DNA of 40,445 nucleotides, taken from assembly GCA_009746045.1 (NCBI GenBank), contig RPFO01002085.1, positions 1-40,445 on the forward strand. Reading direction: 5' to 3'. The position numbers were made by a program, and so were the translations under genes. The notes under the pieces are model-generated. The model was not told where the DNA came from. It saw only the letters and a program-made list of their open reading frames with translations, and did not search any database. Source of the stretch: Mesostigma viride. Its lineage: Eukaryota; Streptophyta; Mesostigmatophyceae; Mesostigmatales; Mesostigmataceae. Each line of letters begins with the position of its first letter. Positions within the stretch are counted from its first letter, which is position 1. This document shows positions 18,110-27,604 of the stretch, one piece after another.

Positions 18110-20150
18110 TATACTGTCACATGTCACCATTTGAGCTCAGATCGAATGAGCCCAATTTTTGTAGGTGGTCTAGTATTATGGTTTAAATGTTGCTTGCAAG
18201 AATCCAGCTTGATATGAGTTCATTTGGTCATGATTCCTATTTGTTTCATGTAAGAAACCGGTGCAAATGGCGTAAAACTGCATATTCATACTGTCACATG
18301 TCACCATTTGAGCTCATAATGAGCCCAATTTTTGTAGGTGGTGTAGTATTATGGTTTAAATGTAGCTTGCAAGAATCCAGCTGGATATGAGTTCATTGGT
18401 TCATGATTCCTATTTGTTTCATGTAAGAAACCGGTGCAAATGACAAAAGGTTGCATATTTATACTGTCACATGTCACCATTTGAGCTCATAATGAGCCCA
18501 ATTTTTGTAGGTGGTCTAGTATTATGGTTTAAATGTAGCTTGCAAGAATCCAGCTCGATATGAGCTCATTTGGTCATGATTCCTATTTATTTCGTGTAAG
18601 AAAACGATGAAAATGGCGTAAAACTGCATATTTATACTCTGATCAGACACTCCGCAAAGGTGAAAACCTTTGCGTTCAGTGCCAGGCCGCGGAAAACGCG
18701 GAAAACGCGATCTGCAAATGAATCCGACCGGAATCGAACTGGGGACCTCTCGCACCAATTTTGCTGACTATAGGACGGACGTCTCCGGTTACCATGGCAT
18801 CGCCAACTTACACCTACAGTCATCCGCAAAAGTTCTCCTGTCCGGGGAGTGATGCAAGCCTTTCGGATTTGGTACTAGATAAATCACTCGAGATCTGTGT
18901 GTAGGAGTACTACACACAGATGACATGATTCCTATTTATTTCGTGTAAGAAAACGATGAAAATGGCGTAAAACTGCATATTTATACTGTCACATGTCACC
19001 ATTTGAGCTCATAATGAGCCCAATTTTTGTAGGTGGTGTAGTATTATGGTTTAAATGTAGCTTGCAAGAATCCAGCTGGATATGAGTTCATTGGTTCATG
19101 ATTCCTATTTGTTTCATGTAAGAAACCGGTACAAATGACAAAAGGTTGCATATTTATACAAAAGGTTGCATATTTATACTGTCACATGTCACCATTTGAG
19201 CTCATAATGAGCCCAATTTTTGTAGGTGGTGTAGTATTATGGTTTAAATGTTGCTTGCAAGAATCCTGGCAGCTCGATATGAGTTCATTTGGTCATGATT
19301 CCTATTTGTTTCATGTAAGAAACCGGTGCAAGTGACGAAAAGCTGCATATTTACACTGTCACATGTCACCATTTGAGCTCAGAATGAGCCCAATTTTTGT
19401 GGGTGGTCTATTTTCATGGTCTAGATGCTGCTTGCAAGAATCCAGCCTGAAATGAGTTCATTTGTTCACTATTCATATTTGTTTCATGTCAGAAAAGGGG
19501 GAAAATGACGAAAAACTGCACATGTATGCTGTCACATGTCACCATTTGAGCTCATAATGAGCCCAATTTTTGTGGGTGGTCTATTTTCATGGTATAAATG
19601 CTGCCTGCAAGAATCCAGCCTGATATGAGTTCATTTGTTCACTATTCATATTTGTTTCATGTCAGAAAAGGGGGAAAATGACGAAAAACTGCACATGTAT
19701 GCTGTCACATGTCACCATTTGAGCTCAGAATGAGCCCAATTTTTGTGGGTGGTCTATTTTCATGGTCTAGATGCTGCCTGCAAGAATCCAGCCTGAAATG
19801 AGTTCATTTGTCCACTATTCATATTTGTTTCATGTAAGAAAAGGGGGAAAATGACGAAAAACTGCACATGTATGCTGTCACATGTCACCATTTGAGCTCA
19901 GAATGAGCCCAATTTTTGTGGGTGGTCTATTTTCATGGTCTAGATGCTGCCTGCAAGAATCCAGCCTGAAATGAGTTCATTTGTCCACTATTCATATTTG
20001 TTTCATGTAAGTAAAGGGGGGAAATGACGAAAAACTGCACATGTATGCTGTCACATGTCACCATTTGAGCTCAGAATGAGCCCAATTTTCGTGGGTGGTC
20101 TGTTTTCATGGTCTACATGCTGCCTGCAACAGTCCAGCTTTAGGTACCCT
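18110..20150. repeat. Right satellite arm: inverted 173-178-bp repeat, about 10 units
   Basis: CTGTCACATGTCACCATTTG recurs near 18114, 18289, 18466, 18980, 19180, 19357, 19530, 19704, 19878 and 20050. This is the reverse complement of the left arm. Units from about 19360 to 20150 are closest to the left-arm units; those at 18110-19340 are more diverged (GTAGTATTATGG in place of CTATTTTCATGG). Interrupted by a 285-bp insert at 18639-18923. Confidence 0.9.
18639..18923 (-). mobile_element. 285-bp insert with tRNA-like segment, flanked by 64-bp direct repeats (possible SINE)
   Basis: The insert interrupts the right satellite arm and is flanked by two identical-looking 64-bp copies (18575-18638 and 18924-18987) of the arm sequence CATGATTCCTATTTATTTCG onward. 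The minus strand carries AGTTCGATTCC, a good RNA polymerase III B box, inside a 57-nt tRNA-like stretch (18723-18779) whose ends TCCGTCC and GGTCGGA pair with one mismatch. The D arm is missing or degenerate, so this is not a working tRNA gene. tRNA-derived head plus unrelated body suggests a SINE, but 64-bp flanking repeats are far longer than usual SINE target duplications and may instead reflect a satellite-array rearrangement. Confidence 0.5.
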
Positions 20151-20185
20151 CAGATCTGAAAGATTTTTTTTTTACTCATTTGAAG

Positions 20186-20220
20186 ACTTGTGAAATTGAG
20201 CAAACACCTATGAATCCCCT
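20186..20220. repeat. Right terminal inverted repeat of the foldback-like element
   Basis: Plus strand ends CACCTATGAATCCCCT; the reverse complement matches the left end at 14682. Confidence 0.75.
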
Positions 20221-20225
20221 CCTAG
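20221..20225. repeat. Target duplication of the foldback-like element, right copy (cctag)
   Basis: Same five bases as at 14677-14681. Confidence 0.7.
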
Positions 20226-21035
20226 TCCCGACTCCTTGTAGAATAGGACCTGATCCCCTTCTCTGAAGGTGGGACGTGGATGCTTTGCATCCTTGACAGC
20301 TAACCTGCTAGCTGTCTGTGCTCGCTGTGCGTTGTAGAGGGCTAGTACCTCAGGTGGATAAATGCCTGCATGCAATCCATCTGGTGTAATGACCACCCCT
20401 TGTGGGGTTTTCATGAGTGGCCTCCTGTTGAGGACTTGGCACAACCTGGTGGACCACAGAGCTCTGTCAGCATAGGACCCACTGTCAGCCAGCAGATTGC
20501 CATCTTCTTTGGCTACAAGGGTTTTAATGGACCTGATGGCCCTTTCAATAATGCCTTGCCTCTCATGATCTTCTAGCCCAGCCAGATCAATAGCCTCACA
20601 CCCTGGTTCATTGGCAAGACATGTGAACTGCTGATCCAGTAACAATGCCTCCACAGGGTAGTACCTGGCCTGAGCAATCAAGAGAGCCCTGAGCAACTGT
20701 GTCTTGTCCATTCCAGGTAATGATTCAATGGTTGTGTACCTTGACCATGCATCTTTAAGTGCCAAGTAAGATTGTCCTTTGATATGAAAGACATCTCCTA
20801 CCACCCTGCCCTTGCTCTTAGGTGGGGTAGCTACATGCCACTTAGGGGGTTTGGGTGCATTGAACTGACAATGCTGGCAGTGGGATCTGACCACCTGGCA
20901 TGCACGTCTGAGTGCTGCCCCCCCTATTGCTGCTGCCACCACCTCTGCACTCACTTCATGCCCATAAAGGAAATGCAACTGCAAAGCAAGCTCCTGAAAA
21001 CTGATATGAGCATCCTCTGAGGGGACACCCTGCAC
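20226..21035 (-). CDS. Retrotransposon integrase core (C-terminus separated by insertion)
   Basis: Numbered from the first codon at 21035 (GTG; really an internal part of the polyprotein). Zinc-binding N-terminal domain: H21-x4-H26 and C53-x2-C56. Catalytic core: D81 (GDVFHI), D134 (LLLDQQFTC) and E164 (GIIERAIRSI). The D-D spacing is normal, but D134-E164 is 29 residues between, shorter than the common 35. After FREGDQVLFYKESGLG the reading frame runs into the foldback-like element and stops at once; the missing C-terminal domain is at 14560-14681. The frame is -1 relative to gag, with which it overlaps (20951-21035), so translation would need frameshifting or the shift is a sequence error. 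Confidence 0.85.
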
Positions 21036-21394
21036 ACCTTGGGAACCATAGATGTGAAGGTTGGTTTAGAGACATAATCTTCTGAAACCAGCTGTAGCAC
21101 CTTTCCAGAACTGCTCACTGCTCTGACAGTGGGGCATGCAGATGAAAGAGGTGAAGCAGGCACACTCAAGCCAGCATGAGAGGGAGACTCACACTTCTTG
21201 CCGTGAGGAGGCCGCTTGCAGTCCTTGGGGTCACCGTGGGGCGGCCCGTGGCACTTGTGGCACAGGACGTCCAAATGCCCCAGCTCGTCCACGTTCTTGC
21301 GGCAGGTGGGCCGCAGGTGGTACTTCATGCCACAGCGGGTGCACCGCTGAGAAGACTTGTCCTCCTTGTCCTGCTTCTTGTTGTTGTTGTTGTT

Positions 21395-21439
<45 letters not shown>

Positions 21440-24112
21440 ACTGTTGTTGTTGTTGTTGCTGGAGCTGCCCCCCTTGGAGGGAGACTGCCCCTTACCCTTG
21501 CCCTTGCCCCAGCCCCTGCCCTTGCCCTTGCCCTTGCCCTTGCCCTTGCCCTTAAACATTTGTCCCAGCAGGGACTTGACTTCTGCCATAGTGACAGGTC
21601 TCTTGCTCCTGTCTTCCCTCTCCCTATCCTCCTCCTCCCTCTCTTCCCCCCTGACCCTCTTTACAGAGGTGCCCATGGCCCCCTGGCTAAGGGGAGCCAA
21701 GGCCAGCTTGATATAATCCAATGCCTCCTTCATGTCCTCCCAGTACTTTGCCATCCCTGTGGCAAGCATAGCGTAGGTGTTTTTGTCAAGTTTGAGTTTC
21801 TCAAGGAAAGAACGCAGCAAGAACTTGTGATCTAGCTGCTGGACATCAGGACGTGCTTTGATGGCTAGCTCATATTTCTTTGTCTCAGCCACATAGTCCA
21901 CTGATGTGACCCTGTATTCCTCTACCCACCTGAATGCCCCATATATGTCCACAGATGAGGGGGTGGAGAGGAGGTCAGTTAGCTCCTTCATGAAAGCCTC
22001 CCAAACTGCCCTAGCCTGCGTGTCCTGCCACTTGGGATACCTACGCTGGAAGACAAGAATGAGATTCTGAATCTGAGAAGAGGACTGATGGTAGAAATCC
22101 CCCTGCATGAGAGATCCAAACCAATTCTTGACATTCAGTTCCTCCCTAGCCAGCTGCAGAGAGAGAAGTGCATGATTCCCCTGCTCCCTAGTATACCCCT
22201 CAGGCAGCCCCCTGACATTAATCCTATCCACAGGACGGTTTTCATTGTAAGTGGGCAACCTAGAGGGGGATGCAGGGGGAGAGGGAGAAGATGGTGTTGC
22301 TGCTGCAGCATTCACAGGAGAGACCTGCTGAGAGGGAAGTGCTACTTGAGTGAGCTGAGCAGGATGGGCAAACATGGGCTGTGTAGGAGGGTTAGACAAC
22401 ATAGGGGAGGGCTGGGTGGGGGTGTGAGTGTGTGTCACTTCCCGCCTCCTGCTGCGGGCCTCCTCCCAATCATGGAAGGTGGGAGAGAGGGACACTTCAT
22501 CGTCAGTAGGGTTAGTAAGATCATGATGCAACCAGGTAGGCAGAGTTAGCCACCTACCCGCCCCTCTCAGGATGGCGTTGTGCAGGAGCTCCAGCAAACG
22601 CACCAGACGCACCCTGCTGCCCTGCACTCTCCTCCCTGAGAGGAGAGCCTGCAGGGCAGGCAGCAGGTCGTCGCACACCCTACGTGTGCCCGCTTGGAGG
22701 TTGGGCAGGCCCAGGATGTGCGTGATGATTGCACACACCAGGCTGCCCGCCTCCGCGACGTGCATCTGCTGGCTCCTGTCGGCCAGCCCACGGAAGGAGG
22801 CTGTGGCTGTCTGTATGGCACGCCACACGGCCTCATCACCCAGGGTGATGAAGTCGCGACCTTGCAGGTCGCCCTCCAGCAGTGCTGGTTGCTGCCCAGC
22901 TGCGGTGGGACCCTGGGGCCCCTCCGGCCCTGCCAGGGACTTGTCCTTGTTGCGACTAGAGGGGGCCTGCCCCCCAGAGCCGCTGGAGGTGCCCGTGACA
23001 CCCTCCATGGGGGCTGCATCCCCCGCCAGCGCCGGAGGCGCCGGCGTCGCTGCCGGGGTCCCTGCGACCCCGGGCGCTTGTGTCGCCGCCGGGGTCCCTG
23101 CGACCCCGGTGGCCTCCTCAGCCACCTGGCCCCCCACGCTGGGCGGGGGAGCCTGCGGCTGAGGTTGGACCCTCTGACCTGCCAGAGGGTCCTGGGTGGC
23201 TTCACCACCCATGGGCGTGTTGGGGGCTTCTGCCGCCCCGCGCCCCGTCGCAGGCGGCATCGCAGCCGCCTCACGCCTATCCGGGCCCCAGCCAACTGGC
23301 GTGACTTGGGGCCACGCTGGCAACGGAGTCAGCGCGATCTCTGGTCTGGAGACCACGCGCAGCGCCTCTCTCTGGCGCTGCCTGGACGCCCACTGATCAA
23401 CAGTGCCGGGGTTGTGCCTCGGCCGATTGGCGAAACAGTACAGCCAAACCGCCACCTGAACCAGTGGGAGCTGCATCCTAAGACGCCCCTCGATCAGCGA
23501 GTGCACCCGATGAACCTCTATCGCGTGTATCGCCTCATCTGGAAGCAACTGAAAACGATCGAGCAAGATCCGGCCGTTCACCGCAATGAACGCCGGGATG
23601 TCGTCCTCCCCAAGGGGGAGAAAATGGGGTGGGCGCCCGAACATGACCGGGGGCGGAACATGTTCCCCATACCGGTCAATGTCCATGGTGGCCATCTGTC
23701 GGCCCACGGAAAGGTTGCCAGACGTCGCAGGTGTCTGCGACGAAAGCTCAAGCGAAGGCCGAGGCCTCGCAGGCGGCACCTCGCCATCCTCCTCGGAGGA
23801 ATCACTCCGCTCACGACCCCCGTCACCTGCGACGGGTGAACGTCGTGCCCGGGGGACCTGCCCCCCAGGTGCCATGGCGGACAAACCGCCAGTGGCAAAC
23901 GGCCGCCCGCTCGCCATCCCCCGGGCGCCGGGCCCCACCTGCGGGCCCCGACGCCTGGGTTGGTCAGCGACCACCGTGCGGAAGGGGACGTTGGGCGTCA
24001 CCCTCGCATCGGTGGTGGAGGGCGTGCCCTCCGGCGAAAGGCGGGGTGAGGTGCGCCTGGCAGGCGCCTTCCCCTTGTTGTTGTTGCCGTTGTTGCCGTT
24101 GTTGGAAGCCAT
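20951..24112 (-). CDS. Retrotransposon Gag with two zinc knuckles
   Basis: 1053 residues from ATG 24112, 45 nt inside the 5' LTR. The first 600 residues are low-complexity, Pro/Ala/Gln-rich. Residues about 620-830 (GNHALLSLQLAREELNVKNWFG ... EDMKEALDYIKLAL) are helical and resemble a copia-type capsid/UBN2-like domain. Then a GKGKGKG tract, a poly-Asn run of more than 25 residues (encoded by TTG/GTT-type repeats near 21379-21458), and two CCHC knuckles: CTRCGMKYHLRPTC (C-x2-C-x4-H-x4-C) and CHKCHGPPHGDPKDC (last spacing 5). A gag of this size is about double the usual. No protease motif follows the knuckles, consistent with the protease lying after integrase here. Confidence 0.8.
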
Positions 24113-24138
24113 ATCTTTTTTTTGCTTGTAAAAAAAAT

Positions 24139-24156
24139 ATCGAACTTTTCAGTCCA
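24139..24156 (-). other. Primer binding site
   Basis: Minus strand begins TGGACTGAAAAGTTCGAT immediately inside the 5' LTR. TGG pairs with the universal tRNA CCA end and TTCGAT resembles a T-loop, so a tRNA 3' end is a likely primer; the tRNA identity cannot be fixed by eye. Confidence 0.6.
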
Positions 24157-24611
24157 AGTTGGATGGAGACTAGGGACGACGAACAACTGCGAAAGCTGAG
24201 AGCGAATGATGATTGTATTACAATAATACAATGAGAGAGCGATGAAAGCTGAGGGCTCAGAATGGAACTGGGCAGACTCGGGTGCTGTGGCACTCCCCAG
24301 TGCTACGCCTATATGCCTATGGCGGTGCTACCTGCAGCACACGACCAGTGGACAAGTGTACACCGCAATGCCATGCGACCACGTCACTAGCAACCAGCTA
24401 AGACTCGGCCCGTCAGGCCCGGCTACACCGGACCTGGCGGGTCGAGCTAGCACCTAGGAACAGTCTGGCACTAACCGCACATCGGTCCACATGACACCTC
24501 AGTACCGTACACCCTGCCGTACTGTACTGAGGTGTCCCGCTCAGCCGCGGTAGGCAATACGCGGCGCGCAGGCCGGAAATCCGTGTGTCAGCCTAAGCAT
24601 CTCATCTAACT
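24157..24611 (-). repeat. Right LTR (5' LTR of the element)
   Basis: 455 bp, direct copy of 10577-11031 with no difference noticed. Contains the same hairpin (24493-24536). This copy would drive transcription on the minus strand. Confidence 0.9.
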
Positions 24612-24616
24612 ACAAC
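24612..24616. repeat. Target site duplication of the LTR element, right copy (acaac)
   Basis: Matches 10572-10576. Confidence 0.85.
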
Positions 24617-27113
24617 CGCGTGGGTGGCTCCAGCACGCCATCGCCGCCTCCTCTCTTTCGCAGCAGCTGGGCCAGCGGCGACAGCTCGGAGATGGGGAAC
24701 ACGGCCAGCTGGGGCGGCAGTTTGTTGTTGAGAGCGATGTCGCGGTTGGACGCGGGGTCGTGGTAACTCGCCCCGTCCAGCAACACGGTCTTCCCCTTTA
24801 CGAAACTGTCCGGCAGCGACCTAATGAAGGAGCGGAAGAGCGACTTGGACACCGTGACCGGAGCGGCGCCCACGTTCAGTTCGCGCATCTGGGAAACGCG
24901 CAAGTTGATGGTGGAGATCTCCCTGTGGCGCACGCCGTCCGCCGACGCCTTGGGCTGCCGTATCTTTGCGGGAGCTCTGGCCGGCAGCAGGTTGTTTATG
25001 TGGGTCTCGAACTTGGTCGGGAACATGTCGCCGTTGAAGTACTTGTCCTCCTCCTCGTTTCCTTCCGCCTCCTCTTCCGCGTCCTCGTCCACCTCGTCCC
25101 CGTCCGCCGCGGGAGGCGCAGGGGGGCAGGCGGCCCGTCTGGGTTCGCCCGCGCCCTGTACTTGTAGCCGCCGCCGCCCTCGACCAAGGACGGGAGCCGT
25201 TCGTGGATGCGAGTGAAGAAGGCGTCCTTCTCCCCCCTGAACACGTGCACGATCTTCCAAATGTGGACGGCCATCTCCACCCTGCTCAGGTTCTGCTTCT
25301 TCGTGTATCGCTGGAGGGACAGGTTCATCGAATGGAATAACGCCTTTGCCAGGTCCATGTCCGCAACCTTCTTGCTGTTGTGCAGGTCCGCGTACCACTT
25401 GCTGTACAGGGGGCTTATCGGGTTCGCCAACGCCGTGTGCAGCTTCGATCGACGGTCGCGGTGGGGCTGGGACAGCGGGTAAAAGAGAGATAAGTATATC
25501 GTCTCGAACGAGGACGTTTTAAAAGTGTTGTACACCAGCGTCATGGTGGCCTGTATCCCGTCCTCAAAGTCCTCCTCGTGATCGTACCTGCCCCTCGTGT
25601 CGTCGTACGCCAGCGCCACGCTGCCCTGTGCGGCGCTCTTCGTCCGTTCCAGCATGCCCGTTATCGTGATGTCACTCCTCCCCTTGTGCATCCAGCCGGA
25701 CAGCACCGGCGGCTCTTCGCCGTACACCCGATTAGACACCCTGTAGTTGTGCTGGGAAATGTACGCCTGGCTGACATAGTCGTAGGCCGCCAGCCGCAGC
25801 ACGAATTCCACTCGCTCCTCGTTGTCGTCCGTGAACGTCACGTGTTCGGCTATCAGTTTGTCCGGCAACGCCAGCCAGTAGTTCTCGCGCATGAACGTGC
25901 AGTTGATGGCCCTTTGTATGTCCCTGTATCCGTGTTGACCGTCCGCGTCCGGGGGCAGCCGGGTCCAGAACTTGTCTGGCATCTGGGCGCAGTTAGCAAA
26001 GCCCCTCGTCTCGTCGTAGGGGAACTTCTTGACGAACCAATCGTAGAAGAAGGTGCCGTCCTTGGACATGTCGCCGAGGACCTGCTTGAGCTTGAACAGA
26101 CGTATCCTGTCCTCCGCCCCCTCCTCCTGCCTGCATATGTCACCCACTATTTGCACGATGCCGTCCCACCAGATCCCCTGGCGAAGAGTCTCGGCCACCG
26201 CCTCGTGACGCTGGTTCAAGCACGGGGTGTGGTTCACTATCCTGGAAGGCAGCGGGGGGAATATGCGCAGGAAGAACGCCGGCGTCTTCTTCTCGTCATC
26301 GGGCCACTTCATCGCCGCCCACACGATCGTGCGCGTGTCGCTCTGTTCGCGCCGTCGCAGTTGAGGTATCTCGCCCTTCTTGGCCCACGCCCTGGACGGC
26401 GCCATGTTCATCGTGACGCTGAACTCGTCGATGAAGACGCAATCCTCTGCAAACAGCGTTTTCTGCAACTCCAGTAGGTCGTTGGACTTCTCCTTTACGT
26501 ACCGCAAGTCCTTCTCGATGTAGTCGTACGCTACCTTCTTGTATGTCAACTCGTGTTCCTTGCGAGCCCTCTGCACGTCGGCAGCCGTGAGAGTGGCACC
26601 GCGCAAGAGGCCGTTCGCCTTTGCGAACATTGCACGAGTCTCTTTCGGCACCCGTGCGAGGATGGCGCCCTCCTCGTCGGCGCCCTTGTTGATGAAGTAC
26701 ACCAGGTCGTCGGCGGACATGTAAGACACGGCGGAAGTCTGGAGCGAGGAAATGAGTTTGGAAAGGTCCTTCCACCCCTGATCTCCAAAACGGGCCACGT
26801 GGTTCGGAACCGCGTCCCTTATCCTGGCGGCGTTCACCATCCTGCCGTTGCTCATCACCTTGTCCCACGCCCTTCGCACCATCGGGCGCAGGGCGGACCT
26901 CTTCACATCATCTTCCCTGCTGTAATCGAGCCCCAATGCCTTGTCGTGTTTCCATAATGCATGATATCTTATCGCTGTCTTCTTGTCGATTCCGTAATGG
27001 TCGGCGATGGTCTGAATAGTCGCGTCACCGCGGTTGCTCACGTCCATGGCCACCCTATGTCTAAAGTGCAAGCTGTGAGCCTTTCCCGAGGTTATGGCGC
27101 GCTGCGTATCCAT
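24612..27113 (-). pseudogene. DDE transposase-like gene, 5' part (interrupted by retrotransposon; frame break)
   Basis: Starts at ATG 27113 with an A/T-rich element 19 nt upstream. Residues 30-57 (DATIQTIADHYGIDKKTAIRYHALW) form a helix-turn-helix. CVFIDEFSVTMNMAPSRAWAKKG (D229) is the first catalytic block of IS630/Tc1-mariner DDE enzymes. The second, KTVLLDGASYHDP, comes only at about residue 779, after roughly 550 residues; normal enzymes have about 90-110. That interval holds an unrecognised helical domain (residues about 300-680) and an acidic linker (DEVDEDAEEEAEGNEEED). A 6-base G run at 25121-25126 breaks the frame at the linker; one more base fixes it. The Glu block is in the other half at 9479-10571, about 79 residues beyond the second Asp. 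Rejoined, the gene would encode around 1,200 residues. It could act as a viral integrase/transposase, or be a domesticated one. Confidence 0.78.
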
Positions 27114-27131
27114 TCGTACAATTTATTGCCG

Positions 27132-27141
27132 AAAATAATAT
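27132..27141 (-). promoter_or_regulatory. A/T-rich promoter-like element of the DDE gene
   Basis: CATATTATTTT on the minus strand, 19 nt before ATG 27113; same type as upstream of neighbouring viral genes, which supports the DDE gene being a resident viral gene. Confidence 0.4.
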
Positions 27142-27146
27142 GTTTA

Positions 27147-27581
27147 TCAATACGAGCGCCGTTCCAGGTCGTCCGTCACCGGCATGTTGGTCATGCGCGT
27201 TGTGTCGGCGACGCTCCAGGGCTCCACAATGCTCTTAAAGGTGTCGCGTGGGATGGACGGCGAGGGCCGCTGCAGGGACCCAGGAGGGACACCCGGTCGG
27301 TAGTTTGCCACGTTGTCCTTATTCTTGTCTGCCTCGCGCTTCTGCCTGCCTACCATGAGTCGCTTGTCCACCATGTACGCCACCGTCGCCAGGACGGAAA
27401 CCAAGAAACCAGAGAAGGCGCCTCGAAACGAGTTGGTGAGGATGCCTCCGAGCACGGCGCAGTATATTCCGAACCGCCTCGCCGAAAGGAACCTCTCCCT
27501 GGAGGGGATCCCCTGCGCCAACGGCCAGAATGACAGGTAGTCGTCGGACAAACCCTCGAAGTAGGTGTCGACAAAACCCAT
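27147..27581 (-). CDS. NCLDV-conserved two-helix membrane protein (DUF5762-like)
   Basis: 144 residues from ATG 27581. LSDDYLSFWPLAQGIPSRERFLSARRFGIYCAVLGGIL ... FSGFLVSVLATVAYMV has the arrangement I recall from a widespread NCLDV family (DUF5762 as I remember it): an aromatic FWP segment, an 'eR-x-N/A-x-RF-x-IY' motif leading into two closely spaced membrane helices. The polar C-terminus ends TRMTNMPVTDDLERRSY. Probably a virion membrane protein. Intact frame. Confidence 0.58.
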   Translation of the reverse strand: MGFVDTYFEGLSDDYLSFWPLAQGIPSRERFLSARRFGIYCAVLGGILTNSFRGAFSGFLVSVLATVAYMVDKRLMVGRQKREADKNKDNVANYRPGVPPGSLQRPSPSIPRDTFKSIVEPWSVADTTRMTNMPVTDDLERRSY

Positions 27582-27604
27582 CCGCGTTTCTACAGTTAGC
27601 TACG

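Larger units (their letters stand above)
14682..20220. mobile_element. Foldback-like non-autonomous transposon with inverted satellite arms, 5.5 kb
   Basis: The ends are inverted copies of AGGGGATTCATA-R-GTGTTTGCTCAATTTCA (about 35 bp, three mismatches), and the flanks carry a CCTAG duplication. The left arm (14787 to about 16030) is an array of 173-bp repeats; the right arm (about 18110-20150) is an array of the same repeat in opposite orientation, so the arms can fold back on each other over more than 1 kb. The centre holds a 109-bp satellite, one short open frame and three 66-bp repeats. No transposase gene is visible, so it would depend on an enzyme supplied elsewhere. Long terminal inverted repeats built from tandem units are the defining trait of foldback (FB) elements; the superfamily of the missing transposase is unknown. 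Confidence 0.75.
10577..24611 (-). mobile_element. Ty1/copia-like LTR retrotransposon, 14.0 kb, nested insertion inside
   Basis: A complete element by structure: 455-bp direct LTRs, 5-bp target duplication, a TGG-starting primer-binding site, a purine-rich tract, gag with zinc knuckles, integrase, protease-like domain, copia-type reverse transcriptase and RNase H, all on the minus strand. Integrase before reverse transcriptase puts it with Ty1/copia rather than gypsy. The LTRs appear identical along all 455 bp, so integration was recent or the copies were homogenised. The unusual size is explained by a 5.5 kb foldback-like insertion (14682-20220) that splits the integrase tail from its core, so this copy should not make a working polyprotein. 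It sits inside a viral DDE transposase gene, and joining the flanks with one acaac restores that frame. Confidence 0.92.

Noticed and set aside
17826-18217. Repeat protein encoded across the 66-bp units
   Set aside because: The frame is open only because the period is a multiple of three; translation is not protein-like.
18723-18779. Functional tRNA gene
   Set aside because: Only 57 nt, no proper D arm, mismatched T and acceptor stems; tRNA-like remnant only.
21357-21716. Poly-Leu open frame, possible membrane protein
   Set aside because: Antisense reading of the poly-Asn and Gly-Lys repeats of gag.
22694-23839. Long plus-strand open frame antisense to gag
   Set aside because: GC-rich low-complexity region keeps several frames open; no protein-like features.
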